NCBI GenBank assembly: GCA_902634405.1
Contig: CACPJY010000001.1
Coordinates: forward strand, 62,001-126,000
Reading direction: 5' to 3'
Length of the DNA: 64,000 nt
Source of the DNA: an uncultured Synechococcaceae cyanobacterium
GTDB taxonomy: Bacteria; Cyanobacteriota; Cyanobacteriia; PCC-6307; Cyanobiaceae
Shown in pieces: positions 22,810 to 34,145 of the stretch. The notes under the pieces are model-generated. The model made no database searches and was not told the DNA's origin. It worked only from the letters and a program-made list of their open reading frames with translations. The position numbers were made by a program, and so were the translations under genes. Positions within the stretch are counted from its first letter, which is position 1. Each line of letters starts with the position of its first letter.

Positions 22810-23943
22810 ATGAATATTCCTACTATTGATGATCATTTAAGTGAAGATTATACTAACAGGTTTAGTCGTCAAATATGCTTACCAGAAATTGGAATAGATG
22901 GTCAAAACCGTCTCAGATCGTCATCAGTGCTATGCATTGGAGGTGGAGGCCTTGGATCTCCTCTTTTGCTTTATCTTGCAGCAGCCGGGATTGGAAATAT
23001 AGGAATTGTTGATTTCGACCTAGTTGAAGAGTCGAATCTTCACAGACAAGTAATTCATGGATCTGGATCAATTGGAAAGTCAAAAACACTATCTATTAAA
23101 TCTCGGATCAATGATCTTAACCCTCATTGCAAGGTAGATATATACAACACAATTCTTACATCACAAAATGCACTTGACATATTTGAGTCTTATGACTTGA
23201 TTTGTGATTGCACAGATAACTTCCCTAGTCGCTATTTAATTAATGATGCCTGTGTACTATTAGGTAAGCCTAATATCTATGGTTCTATTCAGCGTTTTGA
23301 AGGTCAGGCATCAGTCTTCAACTTGACTCCCGATAGTCCTAATTATCGAGACCTCATTCCTAAACCTCCTTCTCCTGAAATAGTACCTTCATGTGCAATT
23401 GCTGGAGTGATAGGTGTTCTTCCAGGAATAATAGGTTTAATTCAGGCTACAGAAGCAATCAAGATTATTACAGGAATAGGTAAAGTTCTAGATGGCAGAT
23501 TATTGGTTTTCAATGCACTAGATATGCGTTTCAAAGAACTATCTCTACATCCAAGTAAACAACGGGCCATAATAAAAGAATTGATTAATTATGAAGAATT
23601 TTGTGGTTGCACGGCCGCAAATCAAAAAGCATCTAAAGAAAAAAGATTAGAAAGTATATCTATGTCTGAACTTAAAAATATACTAAGAGAAGATGAAAAG
23701 GATTGTGTTATATTAGATGTTAGAACTAAAGAGGAAGCCGATATCTTTTCACTACCGCAAGCTATTTTAATTCCCCTAGATGAAATTAAGGGCGAAGAAA
23801 ATATTGAAAAAATAAAAAAGCTATGTCAAGGGAAAAAGCTTTTTGTACATTGTGAAAGTGGGAGAAGGTCTGAAAAGGCCCTTAACTATTTAAACAAAAA
23901 AAATATCAAAGGTGTAAATGTAATTGGTGGACCAATGAAATAG
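22810..23943 (+). CDS. moeB: ThiF/MoeB E1-like enzyme with C-terminal rhodanese domain
   Basis: GGGGLGSPLLLYLAAAGIGNIGIVDFD; rhodanese HCESGRRS. Confidence 0.85.
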   Translation: MNIPTIDDHLSEDYTNRFSRQICLPEIGIDGQNRLRSSSVLCIGGGGLGSPLLLYLAAAGIGNIGIVDFDLVEESNLHRQVIHGSGSIGKSKTLSIKSRINDLNPHCKVDIYNTILTSQNALDIFESYDLICDCTDNFPSRYLINDACVLLGKPNIYGSIQRFEGQASVFNLTPDSPNYRDLIPKPPSPEIVPSCAIAGVIGVLPGIIGLIQATEAIKIITGIGKVLDGRLLVFNALDMRFKELSLHPSKQRAIIKELINYEEFCGCTAANQKASKEKRLESISMSELKNILREDEKDCVILDVRTKEEADIFSLPQAILIPLDEIKGEENIEKIKKLCQGKKLFVHCESGRRSEKALNYLNKKNIKGVNVIGGPMK

Positions 23944-23947
23944 AAAA

Positions 23948-25201
23948 TTAATAGTCAACACCTCTTTTCAGATCAACTCCTTGCTCAGCATAATGCTTAT
24001 GACAAACCATTTCTGAATGTACACTTGCTAAGTCAAAATAAGAAGGAGGGTTCTTACAGCGGCCAGTAATAATTACTTCCGTTTCTATAGGCTTACGAAG
24101 TAAAGTTTGAACAATTGGCTCTATTGGAATTAATTCCAAGTCAACACTAGGATTCAATTCATCAAGGATAACAGTCTTATAAAGGCCGCTTGAAATTGCA
24201 GCCCTTGCAATTTCCCAAGCTCTTTCAGCTTCTACATAGTCGATGGGTTGCTGCTGACCTCTCCAAACAATCGCATCTCTACCAGAGCGAAGATGATCAA
24301 CTAAATGTGGATAACTTTCTTGTAAAGCAGCTATTGCAGCATCCTCAGTGTATCCAGTACCTCCTTTCAGCCATTGAAGAATTAACACCCTATGACTTTT
24401 ATCTTGGCTAATACCCCTTCCTATTGCTTGCAAAGCTTTACCAAGGGCACTAGTTGATTTTCCTTTTCCTTCGCCTGTATAAATCTCAATAGCCCCTACT
24501 GAATTACTTGCTGTTTGATTTTGGTTCTCTAATGGAGGACGACGATGCGCGCGCATTTCAGAATGCAAATCAGCAATCCGAACCAAAGAAGCAGGAGCTG
24601 CTCTTCCGGTAACAATGATTTCCATACCTTTAGGCCGATGCCTCAAAGTCTCCACAACTTCTTTTTCATCAAGCAACCCAAGCTCCAAAACTGGATTCAG
24701 TTCATCAAGAACAACCACTGAATACAACTCACTTGCTATTGCCCCCTTGGCAATATCCCATCCACGCGCAGCTTCAGAGCGATCAAAATGGGTAGCTTCT
24801 GGGGCAGTAAAAAAATCCGCTCTTCCAGTTCTTACTTGGTCAATTAAATGAGGGAAACCCTGCTGAAGAGCTTCAATCGCTGCGTCCTCGTCATAGGCTC
24901 GACCAGGTCCCTTGAGAAAACGCAGCAAAAGAACACGCGTACGACGCTGCTCACAGATACCTAAACCAATAGTTCTAAGTACTACACCTAAAGCGGCCTG
25001 ACTTTTGCCTTTACCTTCACCGTCATAAACATGCAACTGTCCATTACTGCGTTCTTTGCTATCAAAAGCAGTAACAATACCAACTCCTCGCCTAACCCTT
25101 CCGCTGCTGGGAGAGTTGGTTTTTACAGATTTATTTACTGTTGCCCCCTCTGACTCCATGCAATTATCACTATAGGTTTGGAGCTTAACGGGATAACTCA
25201 A
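23948..25201 (-). CDS. cobO: Tandem cob(I)yrinic acid a,c-diamide adenosyltransferase (two CobO domains)
   Basis: Two P-loops YDGEGKGKSQAALG and YTGEGKGKSTSALG; duplicated VVLDELNP / VILDELNP; duplicated VTGR/ITGR. Confidence 0.88.
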   Translation of the reverse strand: MSYPVKLQTYSDNCMESEGATVNKSVKTNSPSSGRVRRGVGIVTAFDSKERSNGQLHVYDGEGKGKSQAALGVVLRTIGLGICEQRRTRVLLLRFLKGPGRAYDEDAAIEALQQGFPHLIDQVRTGRADFFTAPEATHFDRSEAARGWDIAKGAIASELYSVVVLDELNPVLELGLLDEKEVVETLRHRPKGMEIIVTGRAAPASLVRIADLHSEMRAHRRPPLENQNQTASNSVGAIEIYTGEGKGKSTSALGKALQAIGRGISQDKSHRVLILQWLKGGTGYTEDAAIAALQESYPHLVDHLRSGRDAIVWRGQQQPIDYVEAERAWEIARAAISSGLYKTVILDELNPSVDLELIPIEPIVQTLLRKPIETEVIITGRCKNPPSYFDLASVHSEMVCHKHYAEQGVDLKRGVDY

Positions 25202-25204
25202 AAG

Positions 25205-26071
25205 ATGGTATTAGGAAGTTCATCTGAAATGCATTATTTTCAACAATTGGAACCTTTACCGCCATTAGTACTCAACAAACTCAATGGTTTGAGAGAATTC
25301 ATTAAGAACCTAAAAAAAGTTTGCGTAGCCTATTCCGGAGGAGTGGATAGTGCCCTCGTAGCAGCAATTGCTAAAGAACAACTTGGTACATCTTCCATTG
25401 CAATAACTGGAGTATCTTCTGCATTAGCACCATACCTACTGAATGAAGCACGTGAACAAGCCAAATGGATGGGCATAACCCACAAGGAATGTGAAACGTT
25501 TGAATTAAAAGATCCTCAATACAACAAGAATCCAGCAGATCGATGTTTCGCCTGCAAACAAGAATTACATCATCAACTTAAATCAATAGCAAAACAAGCA
25601 GGCTCTGCCTTTGTTATTGATGGGGTGAACCATGATGATCTGAAAGATTATCGTCCTGGAATCAAGGCAGCACGAAAAGCCAATGTAATTTCTCCACTGG
25701 CCGAGCTAAAAATTAGCAAGGCTGAAGTACGTCAGATTTCCAATGCTCTTGGATTTCCCTGGTGGAATAAACCTGCTCAACCTTGTCTGGCATCAAGGTT
25801 TCCATACGGCGAAAGTATTACCAGTCAAGATCTCAATTTAGTCAGCCAGGCAGAAGATTATCTAAGGCAATGTGGCCTACAAGAAGTAAGGGTTCGAATC
25901 CAAAAACAAGCTGCAAAAATAGAAATCCCACCCAAGCAAATCAAGGGATTTCTCTTAATGATTGATAGGAAAGAGCTAGTAAAAAAATTTCTTCAACTTG
26001 GCTTCACAACCGTAAGCCTTGATCTAGAAGGATTAATTAGTGGAAAGATGAATAGGGATATTCAGGAATAA
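25205..26071 (+). CDS. larE: LarE-like ATP-dependent sacrificial sulfur transferase
   Basis: VAYSGGVDSALVAAIA PP-loop; DRCFACKQELH; CLASRFPYGE. Confidence 0.88.
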   Translation: MVLGSSSEMHYFQQLEPLPPLVLNKLNGLREFIKNLKKVCVAYSGGVDSALVAAIAKEQLGTSSIAITGVSSALAPYLLNEAREQAKWMGITHKECETFELKDPQYNKNPADRCFACKQELHHQLKSIAKQAGSAFVIDGVNHDDLKDYRPGIKAARKANVISPLAELKISKAEVRQISNALGFPWWNKPAQPCLASRFPYGESITSQDLNLVSQAEDYLRQCGLQEVRVRIQKQAAKIEIPPKQIKGFLLMIDRKELVKKFLQLGFTTVSLDLEGLISGKMNRDIQE

Positions 26072-26109
26072 TTAGCCAAGTTCAAGTCAAACTAGAAAGC
26101 TCTCTGATA

Positions 26110-26601
26110 TCACTCTAATTTTTGAAAAAGAATAGGGGATCGGATTGAATTTGCAATAGTTTCTGGGGTTTTCCTCTCAAAGCTTTTTAGCAAATGTTTT
26201 TTTGCAAAAAACTCTGCTCTTATTACCTCGCAGGCTATTTCAGGCATAGTGTGGTCCCCACAAGTAAAAACATCAACTGCCGCATAACCATTTTCAGGCC
26301 ATGTATGAATCGAAATGTGAGACTCAGCTAAAAGTGCCAAGCCTGTAACCCCCTGAGGTTCAAACCTATGAGTGATCATATTTAAAAGTGTTGCCCCAGC
26401 TTGTTTGGCTGCAGAAGTAATCGTTGTTCTTATAAACGCCTCATCATTGAGCTTGCTCTGATCACATTCATAAAGCTCAAGAATGCAATGTTTACCAACC
26501 ATATCTTGGGTTACTGATGGAACAGTTCCTGCCCCATCAACAGAACAACTATCGTCCCATCCAGGATTGGGATGGGCCCATGCCAATAGTTTCTCCATCA
26601 A
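26110..26601 (-). CDS. speD: S-adenosylmethionine decarboxylase proenzyme
   Basis: [28 protein letters not shown]. Confidence 0.95.
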   Translation of the reverse strand: MMEKLLAWAHPNPGWDDSCSVDGAGTVPSVTQDMVGKHCILELYECDQSKLNDEAFIRTTITSAAKQAGATLLNMITHRFEPQGVTGLALLAESHISIHTWPENGYAAVDVFTCGDHTMPEIACEVIRAEFFAKKHLLKSFERKTPETIANSIRSPILFQKLE

Positions 26602-26624
26602 AACAATAAAAATAGCTGGCTACA

Positions 26625-27746
26625 TTAACTGAAATCGGCAATTTCTTTAAATGAGTCAATCCCTAATATTTGAGAGTGTCGATGCCATTCGCCCTCAAAC
26701 GCTCCTAAATGAGTAGCGGTTACAAGGCATTGGTGATCTTCTCCAACCGCTTCTAATAAAAGTAATTGTCTCGTTGGATCTAATTCTGCGAGTACATCAT
26801 CAAGGAGTAGTACGGGAGGCTGTCCATAAATCTGGCCAACCAATTCAAGTTCAGCCAACTTCAAAGCCAAAACAACAGTCCTCTGCTGTCCTGCTGATCC
26901 AAAACGACGCGCTTCAACATCATTCAACAACAAACCAACCTCATCTCGATGAGGACCTATTTTGCAAATTCCAAGTCTTTCTTCCTGGGGTCGCTCCAAC
27001 TTAAGTTGTTTCTCAATTCCTAATCTCCATGGCTCCTCTGCCTCTTCACCCTCTAATTGACAGCCAGGGCAATAAGAAAGTCTCAATTTCTCAACACCCT
27101 TACTTAAATGAGTTTGCCAACGAGCTGCCAATGGTTCTAAATGCCTTAAAGCCCTTTGCCTTCTGCGATGAATTCTTGTACTGACTAGTGCCATTTGCAC
27201 ATCAAAGGCATCTAATAAAGACTCGCGTTCCTTGCTAGAGAAATTTTCAGCTCTTTTCCATAATTGACTTCTCTGCCGAAGTAACTTGCTATATCTGCTT
27301 ATTAAATCTGAATATATTGGTTCAAGTTGTTGAACAACCCGATCAAGCCAATTACGCCTTATAGAAGGCTCACCTCTTAACAGTTCCAAATCAATTGCAC
27401 TAAAACTTACACATCGCAATGGTCCAAGAAGATCCAACTGCCTTACTAATAATTTGTCATTCCTCTTAGCCTGCCTACCACCCTTTCGGCGCAATTCCAA
27501 TTCAATGGTCTCATCGGTGGTAACTGCTCGTAAACAAGCCCTAGGCTTTTCCCAATGAATCAAGTCTTGATCTCTACTACTCCGATGGGACCGGAGGCTC
27601 CCTAAAAGCTCTATAGCCTCTAGAAGATTGGACTTACCAATCCCATTTGGCCCAACAATTAGCAATCGCTTTTCAGAAATCTCAAGCTGAAGCCGAATGT
27701 AATTCCGGAATCCTTGAATTTCTAAATGGTGAAACCGAATTTTCAT
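26625..27746 (-). CDS. recF: DNA replication/repair protein RecF
   Basis: [47 protein letters not shown]. Confidence 0.97.
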   Translation of the reverse strand: MKIRFHHLEIQGFRNYIRLQLEISEKRLLIVGPNGIGKSNLLEAIELLGSLRSHRSSRDQDLIHWEKPRACLRAVTTDETIELELRRKGGRQAKRNDKLLVRQLDLLGPLRCVSFSAIDLELLRGEPSIRRNWLDRVVQQLEPIYSDLISRYSKLLRQRSQLWKRAENFSSKERESLLDAFDVQMALVSTRIHRRRQRALRHLEPLAARWQTHLSKGVEKLRLSYCPGCQLEGEEAEEPWRLGIEKQLKLERPQEERLGICKIGPHRDEVGLLLNDVEARRFGSAGQQRTVVLALKLAELELVGQIYGQPPVLLLDDVLAELDPTRQLLLLEAVGEDHQCLVTATHLGAFEGEWHRHSQILGIDSFKEIADFS

Positions 27747-27824
27747 CTAGCGGCTTATGGCTAAGGTAGCTTGATTGAGGTAACTAGAAAGGAGATCTAA
27801 TACAGCGACACCAAGTCCACTTAT

Positions 27825-27898
27825 GGGCATGTAGCTCAGTTGGATAGAGCATCAGATTCCGGTTCTGAGGGTCGGGGGTTCGAGTCCCTCCATGCTCG
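27825..27898 (+). tRNA. trnR: tRNA-Arg (CCG anticodon)
   Basis: Acceptor GGGCATG/CATGCTC, anticodon loop ATTCCGGTT, T-arm GGGTTCGAGTCCC. Confidence 0.95.
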
Positions 27899-27924
27899 CT
27901 GTTTCTTTTAAAAAATTCTCCTTT

Positions 27925-28380
27925 TTATCTCAACCTCAAACCCATTGCACGTATACCTCCAGGATCAATTAAAAAACCCTGTTCCTTTAAGGAATTAATT
28001 GTAAAAGATGATGCAGCAATTGAAATGCTGCAACCTGGTACATCTCTTTTCAAAAAGACTAAAGCTTTATGAACCAAAACAGAAAGAAAGATGCCTTGAA
28101 GTTCACAAGGCTCTGCAACCAGATTCCAAAGATTAGCATTAAGGCCAAGATCACTTGTTGCTCGAACAAATGCAACAAGATCTCCCGTTGATTCTTCTAC
28201 AATACTTAAACAAAAAATACTACGTTCTAAAGCAAAGAATAATTTCTTTCTTGAAAAAGTTTCTTCACCACACCTTGATAGAAGCCTATTCAAAACTAAA
28301 GGTTGTGGTTTTTTTTGAGTCTCCAAAATGTACCCTGCAGGTAATCCTGGTTTAGATCTACTCTCAAGAAAAGAAATCAC
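27925..28380 (-). CDS. GNAT-like N-acetyltransferase
   Basis: Small GNAT-like alpha/beta pattern; weak motif support. Confidence 0.5.
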   Translation of the reverse strand: MISFLESRSKPGLPAGYILETQKKPQPLVLNRLLSRCGEETFSRKKLFFALERSIFCLSIVEESTGDLVAFVRATSDLGLNANLWNLVAEPCELQGIFLSVLVHKALVFLKRDVPGCSISIAASSFTINSLKEQGFLIDPGGIRAMGLRLR

Positions 28381-28386
28381 AACAAA

Positions 28387-31300
28387 CTATCCGGTATTAC
28401 GCATCCCCGCTGCAATTCCATTAATGGTTAAAAGAGCTCCTCTAAGTAATTCACTGCGGCTATAAGTTCGACTATCTCCATCAGCACCTGGAGCTTCACT
28501 CATTGGTGGCTGGCGATTCTGATCTCGAAGACGACGCAACAAAGCTACTTGTAAAAATCCTAAAGGAACAATAGTTCTATTACGCAAATCAACTGATAGC
28601 TGCAATGCAGGGTCTGCTGCTAAAAGCCTTGACTGTCCAGTAATTTCCATAACCAATGATCTAGTTCTAGTGTATTCCGTAGAAATTATTTGAAAGATTT
28701 TGTTAAACGCGTCCCGATGGTCAGCACCACCCAAGCTATTCACATAATGATGGGCTAAATCAAGATCAACCTTTGAAAGTGTCATTTCTACTTTAGAAAT
28801 CAACATACGGAAAAAAGGCCATCTTTGATGCAACATGCGCAACAATTCAATTTGAGCTGGATCAGCTTCAAGTTCGGCTTCTAAAGCCGTACCTACTCCA
28901 AACCAACTTGGCAAAAGAAACCTACTTTGAGTCCAACCAAACACCCATGGAATAGCGCGCAAACTGGAGAGGTCCTTTGAGCCACTTTTCCTTCGGGCAG
29001 GTCTACTAGAAATCTGCAACTTACTAATTTCTTCAATAGGAGTAACTTGCTGAAAAAAAGCTACTAAATCAGGGTTGTCATGAACCAAAGCTCTGTAATG
29101 CTCCCTTGAACGGGCGGCTAAGCGAGTCATTAATTGATTCCAGTTCTCTGTAGCATCTAATTGGTTTGTGACAAGGCTATTCTGCAAGACAGCTGTTGTA
29201 ACCGTTTCGAGGTTATATAGTGCCAGCTCAGGAAGGCTGTACTTGGAAGCCAAGACTTCTCCTTGCTCTGTAATTTTAATTCTTCCCTGAAGTGTTCCAC
29301 TTGGTTGAGCAAGAATTGCTTGATAAGCAGGTCCGCCACCCCTCCCTACGGAACCACCTCGTCCATGGAATAGACGTAATGCAACTCCTTGTCGACTAGC
29401 GAGATTCTGCAAAGCTATCTGAGCTTGATGAATCTCCCAATTACTAGAAAGGAATCCAGAATCCTTATTACTATCCGAATATCCCAGCATTAACTCCTGT
29501 AATTGATTCGAATGCTCACCAACACGTGGCAACAAGTCTCGATAAATAGGGTTCTGAAAAAGCTCATCCATCACTGATGGAGCACGTTGCAAGTCTTCAA
29601 CAGTCTCAAACAAAGGAACTACAAGCAAATCTGACTTGCCTGTGCTGGGATCAACAACACCAGCCTCTTTAGCTAATAATAAAACTTCCAATAAATCAGA
29701 AGCAGTATGACTCATTGAAATCACATAAGTCCGACAAATTCGACTGCCAAATTCTTCCTGTAGACGATGGAGCATTCTAAAAACTGAAAAAGTTTCTGCC
29801 GTATTTGATGACCAAGTAACTTCAGAAGGGATCAAAGGTCTTCGAGTATTTAATTCCGCTTGCAACCAATTAAATCTCTCAATTTCGTCCATTTCATCAT
29901 ATGGCTTTGGAAGTTTTAAATATCTGGTTAATTCATCTATAGCATCACTATGCCGAGTACTCTCTTGACGAATATCTAAACTCGCTAAAGAAAACCCAAA
30001 AATTCTAACTTGGGTTAACAAAGTATCGAGTGGTTCACAACTAAGATCTGTACTTACTAGACTATTTCTTATCAGTTCAAGATCACTTCTGAATTCAGCT
30101 ACTGAGCCATAATGGAGAGCCTCTCCTGAATTCGGAATTTTAGTAATTGGATTAATTAGCTCAGGGATGGTCTGCCAACCTGAATCAGCAAGTTGTTGAT
30201 TTCTAAGCTTGGTAAGTCGAAGGCGTTCAAGGGTATAACTCAACTTCAATCGATAAGGCTCTAGTCGATAACGAGCTGCTCTCTCCTCATAAACCTCCGG
30301 GAAATGAAGCCTATCCATTTCAAGCGACTCTAAAAGAGGAGCACTGACCTGACTCCATTGCATCGAAATACTCAATTGATCTCGAAGATCTTGAACTGCA
30401 CTGATATAACGCTCAAGCATCAATTTTCTTTGATAACAAGCTGTTCTCCAAGTGATTTCAGAAGTAACAGAAGGGTTGCCATCTCGATCAGAACCTACCC
30501 AAGAACCGAAGGTGCAAAAAGCCGCTTGAGGGATATGAACATCTGGATAACTTGATGCTAATGCTGCTGTAATTCGTCGACGCAATTGGGGCATTGCATC
30601 AAACAAAACCTGCTGAAAATAATGAAGCGCATAATCCACCTCATCAAGCACTGAGGGTTTGAATTGATGTAGTTCATCCGTTCTCCACCAAAGGCGAATC
30701 TCTTCTTCAAGCTCTAATCTGAGGCTTTCCTTCTCTGTAGGAGAAACAACTGATTCAGATTGCAATTGTTGTAGCAAAGTTGCAACTCTCCTCTGCTTAT
30801 GACGAACAGTGTGACGTACAATTTCAGTAGGATGTGCAGTAAAAACGAGGCGAATATCAAGCTCTTGAAGAAGAGTCTCTAATTGAGCAGGAGGAACATT
30901 TAATCGCCTTAATCTTTCAAATAATTCTCTAAAAGTAGCTGGATCAGTCTGACTCGCCAAAGGCGGGGCAAATGGATCCAATGACTCATCAGAAATAATA
31001 TCTTTAGATCTATTAATGCTTTCAAGATAACTATCCTCCTCAATCCGTTGTTCTAGAATATTAACTAATTGGAAATAAAGAGAGAAAGCTCTTGCTGCAG
31101 AAATTGCCTCTGCTAAATCCATTTCTCGAATTAATAAAACAATCGCAACACTGGTACTATTCTGATCAGATCCTTCCAAAGTCATTGGATCACTTAGCTG
31201 TTTTAACCTCAATAATCTTTCAGCCTGTTCAGGGGGGCATTCACTCCGTAAAACTGTTTCCCAAAGATCTTCTACTAATTCAAGTCTTTGCTCTAATAAT

Positions 31301-31416
31301 CGAGCAGTGTTCCTTGAAGCATGGTTTTCAACAAGCTGATCATTCTCATTTCCCATAAAAATAGAGTGCGTATTCGAATCGCCACCTGATCGAATTTTGG
31401 AATTAGGTTTTATCAT
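28387..31416 (-). CDS. ppc: Phosphoenolpyruvate carboxylase
   Basis: [42 protein letters not shown]. Confidence 0.99.
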   Translation of the reverse strand: MIKPNSKIRSGGDSNTHSIFMGNENDQLVENHASRNTARLLEQRLELVEDLWETVLRSECPPEQAERLLRLKQLSDPMTLEGSDQNSTSVAIVLLIREMDLAEAISAARAFSLYFQLVNILEQRIEEDSYLESINRSKDIISDESLDPFAPPLASQTDPATFRELFERLRRLNVPPAQLETLLQELDIRLVFTAHPTEIVRHTVRHKQRRVATLLQQLQSESVVSPTEKESLRLELEEEIRLWWRTDELHQFKPSVLDEVDYALHYFQQVLFDAMPQLRRRITAALASSYPDVHIPQAAFCTFGSWVGSDRDGNPSVTSEITWRTACYQRKLMLERYISAVQDLRDQLSISMQWSQVSAPLLESLEMDRLHFPEVYEERAARYRLEPYRLKLSYTLERLRLTKLRNQQLADSGWQTIPELINPITKIPNSGEALHYGSVAEFRSDLELIRNSLVSTDLSCEPLDTLLTQVRIFGFSLASLDIRQESTRHSDAIDELTRYLKLPKPYDEMDEIERFNWLQAELNTRRPLIPSEVTWSSNTAETFSVFRMLHRLQEEFGSRICRTYVISMSHTASDLLEVLLLAKEAGVVDPSTGKSDLLVVPLFETVEDLQRAPSVMDELFQNPIYRDLLPRVGEHSNQLQELMLGYSDSNKDSGFLSSNWEIHQAQIALQNLASRQGVALRLFHGRGGSVGRGGGPAYQAILAQPSGTLQGRIKITEQGEVLASKYSLPELALYNLETVTTAVLQNSLVTNQLDATENWNQLMTRLAARSREHYRALVHDNPDLVAFFQQVTPIEEISKLQISSRPARRKSGSKDLSSLRAIPWVFGWTQSRFLLPSWFGVGTALEAELEADPAQIELLRMLHQRWPFFRMLISKVEMTLSKVDLDLAHHYVNSLGGADHRDAFNKIFQIISTEYTRTRSLVMEITGQSRLLAADPALQLSVDLRNRTIVPLGFLQVALLRRLRDQNRQPPMSEAPGADGDSRTYSRSELLRGALLTINGIAAGMRNTG

Positions 31417-32555
31417 TACAAAAGTACCTCTTCTTGTTTTATTGGAAGCTCTTCAGCAACCATTTTTCTTATACCTGCTTGAATAACTTCTTGAAGAGTT
31501 TTCCCATTAGATAAGTCTTTTATCCAATACATAGCTTGATTCCCTTTTTCTAACAGTCCATGCAATGGGACGAGATGCTGTTGCAAATCAAATTCAATCG
31601 CTATAGGAGTAACCTCATCAATAATTTGCTCTAGCCAGTTTCTACAGGTTAAAGCGGTGCCATCTCTCCAATGATTCAATCTCGCATCAAAACTTTTAAT
31701 AGCAACTGCTGCATCATTCTGATCACTTAAGGTAGCCAATTCTTTCGGAGTGAGGCTACTAACAAATAAAGGGTCAAGTTTCTCTGGATATTTCAGGATA
31801 CCAAGTACTCTTAACTCTAATAATGCAGTAACTGCCAAAAGAGTTGCAGGGTCTGAAATTAGATCACATATTCTTAACTCCAACCTATTTAATTCATAAG
31901 GCCTTCTCGGTCCGTTAGGCCTCACAGAGGTCCAAAGATGCCGCTCATTGTGCATTGTACGATTTTCCAATTGCTCCTCAATCCATTCGACATAATGTCC
32001 ATAACTTAAGAACAGTGGGACGTTCTCAGGAGTCAAAGGGAATTGACTCCATCGCTGGGAATGGTTTGCAGTTCTAACCCCATCAAGAAAAGGCGAGCTG
32101 GCACTTAAAGCAAGAAATAAAGCCGCCTCACACCTTACGAGTCGCAATGCAGAAAAAAGACTTTTAAGATCATTAATCCCTAAGTTAATATGAACACTTG
32201 CAGTTACTACTCTTGTCCCATAAGTCTTCTCAATAAAATCATGATATGGGTTGTCAAGATCTGAACGTTCAAAACAATTACTATTCCCCAAACTAAGAGT
32301 ACTACCTGGTAGAAGAGTTAATTTTCTAGGAGCCAACCACTTCCTAAGTTTTCTCCTTGGGGCTATTAAAGCTTCTGTCAATAATGAATAATCTGATAAA
32401 GGTTGTGTAATAAATTCAAGATTTCTCAGGTCTGGCTCTTTTACAAAATCAGAAAGATCTCTTGCAACATTTGCAGAGACCCCAACATGCTCCCCGCTCG
32501 GAGTGCCAGTAAAAAGCTCTACTTCAAAACCTTTAAGTAAAAGCTGATTAATCAT
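31416..32555 (-). CDS. gshA: Glutamate-cysteine ligase, cyanobacterial type
   Basis: Overall cyanobacterial GshA-like sequence ([21 protein letters not shown]). Confidence 0.88.
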   Translation of the reverse strand: MINQLLLKGFEVELFTGTPSGEHVGVSANVARDLSDFVKEPDLRNLEFITQPLSDYSLLTEALIAPRRKLRKWLAPRKLTLLPGSTLSLGNSNCFERSDLDNPYHDFIEKTYGTRVVTASVHINLGINDLKSLFSALRLVRCEAALFLALSASSPFLDGVRTANHSQRWSQFPLTPENVPLFLSYGHYVEWIEEQLENRTMHNERHLWTSVRPNGPRRPYELNRLELRICDLISDPATLLAVTALLELRVLGILKYPEKLDPLFVSSLTPKELATLSDQNDAAVAIKSFDARLNHWRDGTALTCRNWLEQIIDEVTPIAIEFDLQQHLVPLHGLLEKGNQAMYWIKDLSNGKTLQEVIQAGIRKMVAEELPIKQEEVLL

Positions 32556-34078
32556 GACTCAAAAGATTTTGATTCCAAACAGGCAAGAGCGGTAAGCATC
32601 GCCCTTGCCTTATTAAGAGTCTCCTGATACTCAGAAGAAGGGACAGAGTCTGCAACAATCCCAGCTCCTGCTTGAACCTGAACAACAAAACCACCTTTAT
32701 CATGAGGCCTTACAACCATAGTTCGAATAGTTATTGCAGTATTAAGTGCTCCTGATAAATCCACTGATCCATAAACACCGGAATAAGGGCCCCTCGATTG
32801 ACTTTCGAGTTCGTTAATCAACTGCATTGCCCTTATTTTTGGAGCACCGCTAACTGTTCCTGCAGGGAATGAAGCCATTAATAAATCCCAAACGTCTTTA
32901 TCTTTTGCCAGCACTCCTTCTACTTCGCTAACTATATGCATTACATGGGAATATTTTTCAATCACCATTAATTCCTTTACTGAGACACTGCCAGGTTCAC
33001 AGACGCGTCCTAGATCATTACGGCCTAAATCAACCAACATCACATGCTCAGCTCTTTCTTTTGGATCAGATAAAAGTTCTGATTCCATTTTCCCATCATG
33101 AAATTGAGTCTGACCTCGTTTTCTAGTACCTGCAATAGGACGCAAGCTGGCACGAATCCTCCCATCTAACGGTTCAGCCTTAACCATTACTTCTGGACTA
33201 GATCCAATTAATTGCCAATCGCCAAAATCAAAAAAGGCCATATATGGAGAAGGATTGACCATACGAAGACTTCTGTACATATCTAGTGGTTGTTTTGTGC
33301 TATGTGCCTCTAAACACTGACTAAGAACCAACTGAAACACATCGCCTGCTGCGATATGTTCTTTGGCAATTTCAACAGCTTTCTCAAATTGGGGCTTAGT
33401 GCAACTACTCCTAGTTGAAGGCTGGACATCTACATCAGGATTCCATTTAAAAGGAGGCGTATTAGGAAGTTGTCCTGTCATCTTCCCTTTTAGCTCTTCC
33501 ACCTTGGAGATAGCTTCCTCCCATGCAAAATCCACTGATTGATCCTTTGTTAAATCTGCATAAGAAACTGCAGTGATTAACCTTTTAACTTGATCAATAA
33601 TGAGTGTGCTATCCATTAACATCCAAATTCCATCAGGAAGAGCATTCTTTTCCGCTAAATGAACAGGAACAGTTTTTTCAATCCACCTAATCAATTCATA
33701 ACCCCACATGCCATAAAGTTGGCCTAAGGGAGGCAAATCTGGTCTTGGAGCCGTTCGATAGGGGGCGAGCCAGTTACGAAGACAATCAAAAGGATTGCCA
33801 ACAACTTCTTCCACTTCTCCACTTCTATACCGTCTTTTAATTTGATCACCATGTGCAGTAGCTAACCACAGTGGATTAGTTGCTACAACGCTCCACCTCC
33901 CAAGGTTTTCGCCACCCTCAACAGACTCAAGCAACACTCCAGGTGAATTATTCAACCCCACTTTCAACCAGGTTGAAAGTGGGGTCTCAAGGTCTGCAGG
34001 CCAACTAGAAGCTACTGGCACAAAAGTGTACCCACTAGCAATTGCCTTGTTAAATTTTTCTCGTTCTAAATTTCTCAT
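32552..34078 (-). CDS. trpE: Anthranilate synthase component I family
   Basis: PIAGTRKRG, LVDLGRNDLGRV, FPAGTVSGAPKIRAMQ; start trimmed to MRNLEREKF. Confidence 0.93.
   Translation of the reverse strand: MRNLEREKFNKAIASGYTFVPVASSWPADLETPLSTWLKVGLNNSPGVLLESVEGGENLGRWSVVATNPLWLATAHGDQIKRRYRSGEVEEVVGNPFDCLRNWLAPYRTAPRPDLPPLGQLYGMWGYELIRWIEKTVPVHLAEKNALPDGIWMLMDSTLIIDQVKRLITAVSYADLTKDQSVDFAWEEAISKVEELKGKMTGQLPNTPPFKWNPDVDVQPSTRSSCTKPQFEKAVEIAKEHIAAGDVFQLVLSQCLEAHSTKQPLDMYRSLRMVNPSPYMAFFDFGDWQLIGSSPEVMVKAEPLDGRIRASLRPIAGTRKRGQTQFHDGKMESELLSDPKERAEHVMLVDLGRNDLGRVCEPGSVSVKELMVIEKYSHVMHIVSEVEGVLAKDKDVWDLLMASFPAGTVSGAPKIRAMQLINELESQSRGPYSGVYGSVDLSGALNTAITIRTMVVRPHDKGGFVVQVQAGAGIVADSVPSSEYQETLNKARAMLTALACLESKSFES
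33955..33985. repeat. 31-nt near-uninterrupted inverted repeat inside trpE
   Basis: ACCCCACTTTCAACC-A-GGTTGAAAGTGGGGT: 15-bp perfect arms, 1-nt spacer. Confidence 0.9.
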
Positions 34079-34123
34079 TAAGGGATCCTCGCAGCCCAAG
34101 GAGTGCAGCTAAGAATCCCTTAA
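34078..34123 (-). promoter_or_regulatory. Inverted repeat between psaD and trpE abutting the trpE start codon
   Basis: Minus strand TTAAGGGAT ... ATCCCTTAA directly overlapping the trpE ATG. Confidence 0.5.
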
Positions 34124-34145
34124 CGTAAACAACGAAATTAAAAAA

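Noticed and set aside
26774-27004. Plus-strand ORF within recF
   Set aside because: Fully antisense to a clear RecF; no independent support
30358-31358. Plus-strand ORFs inside ppc
   Set aside because: Antisense to well-conserved PEP carboxylase
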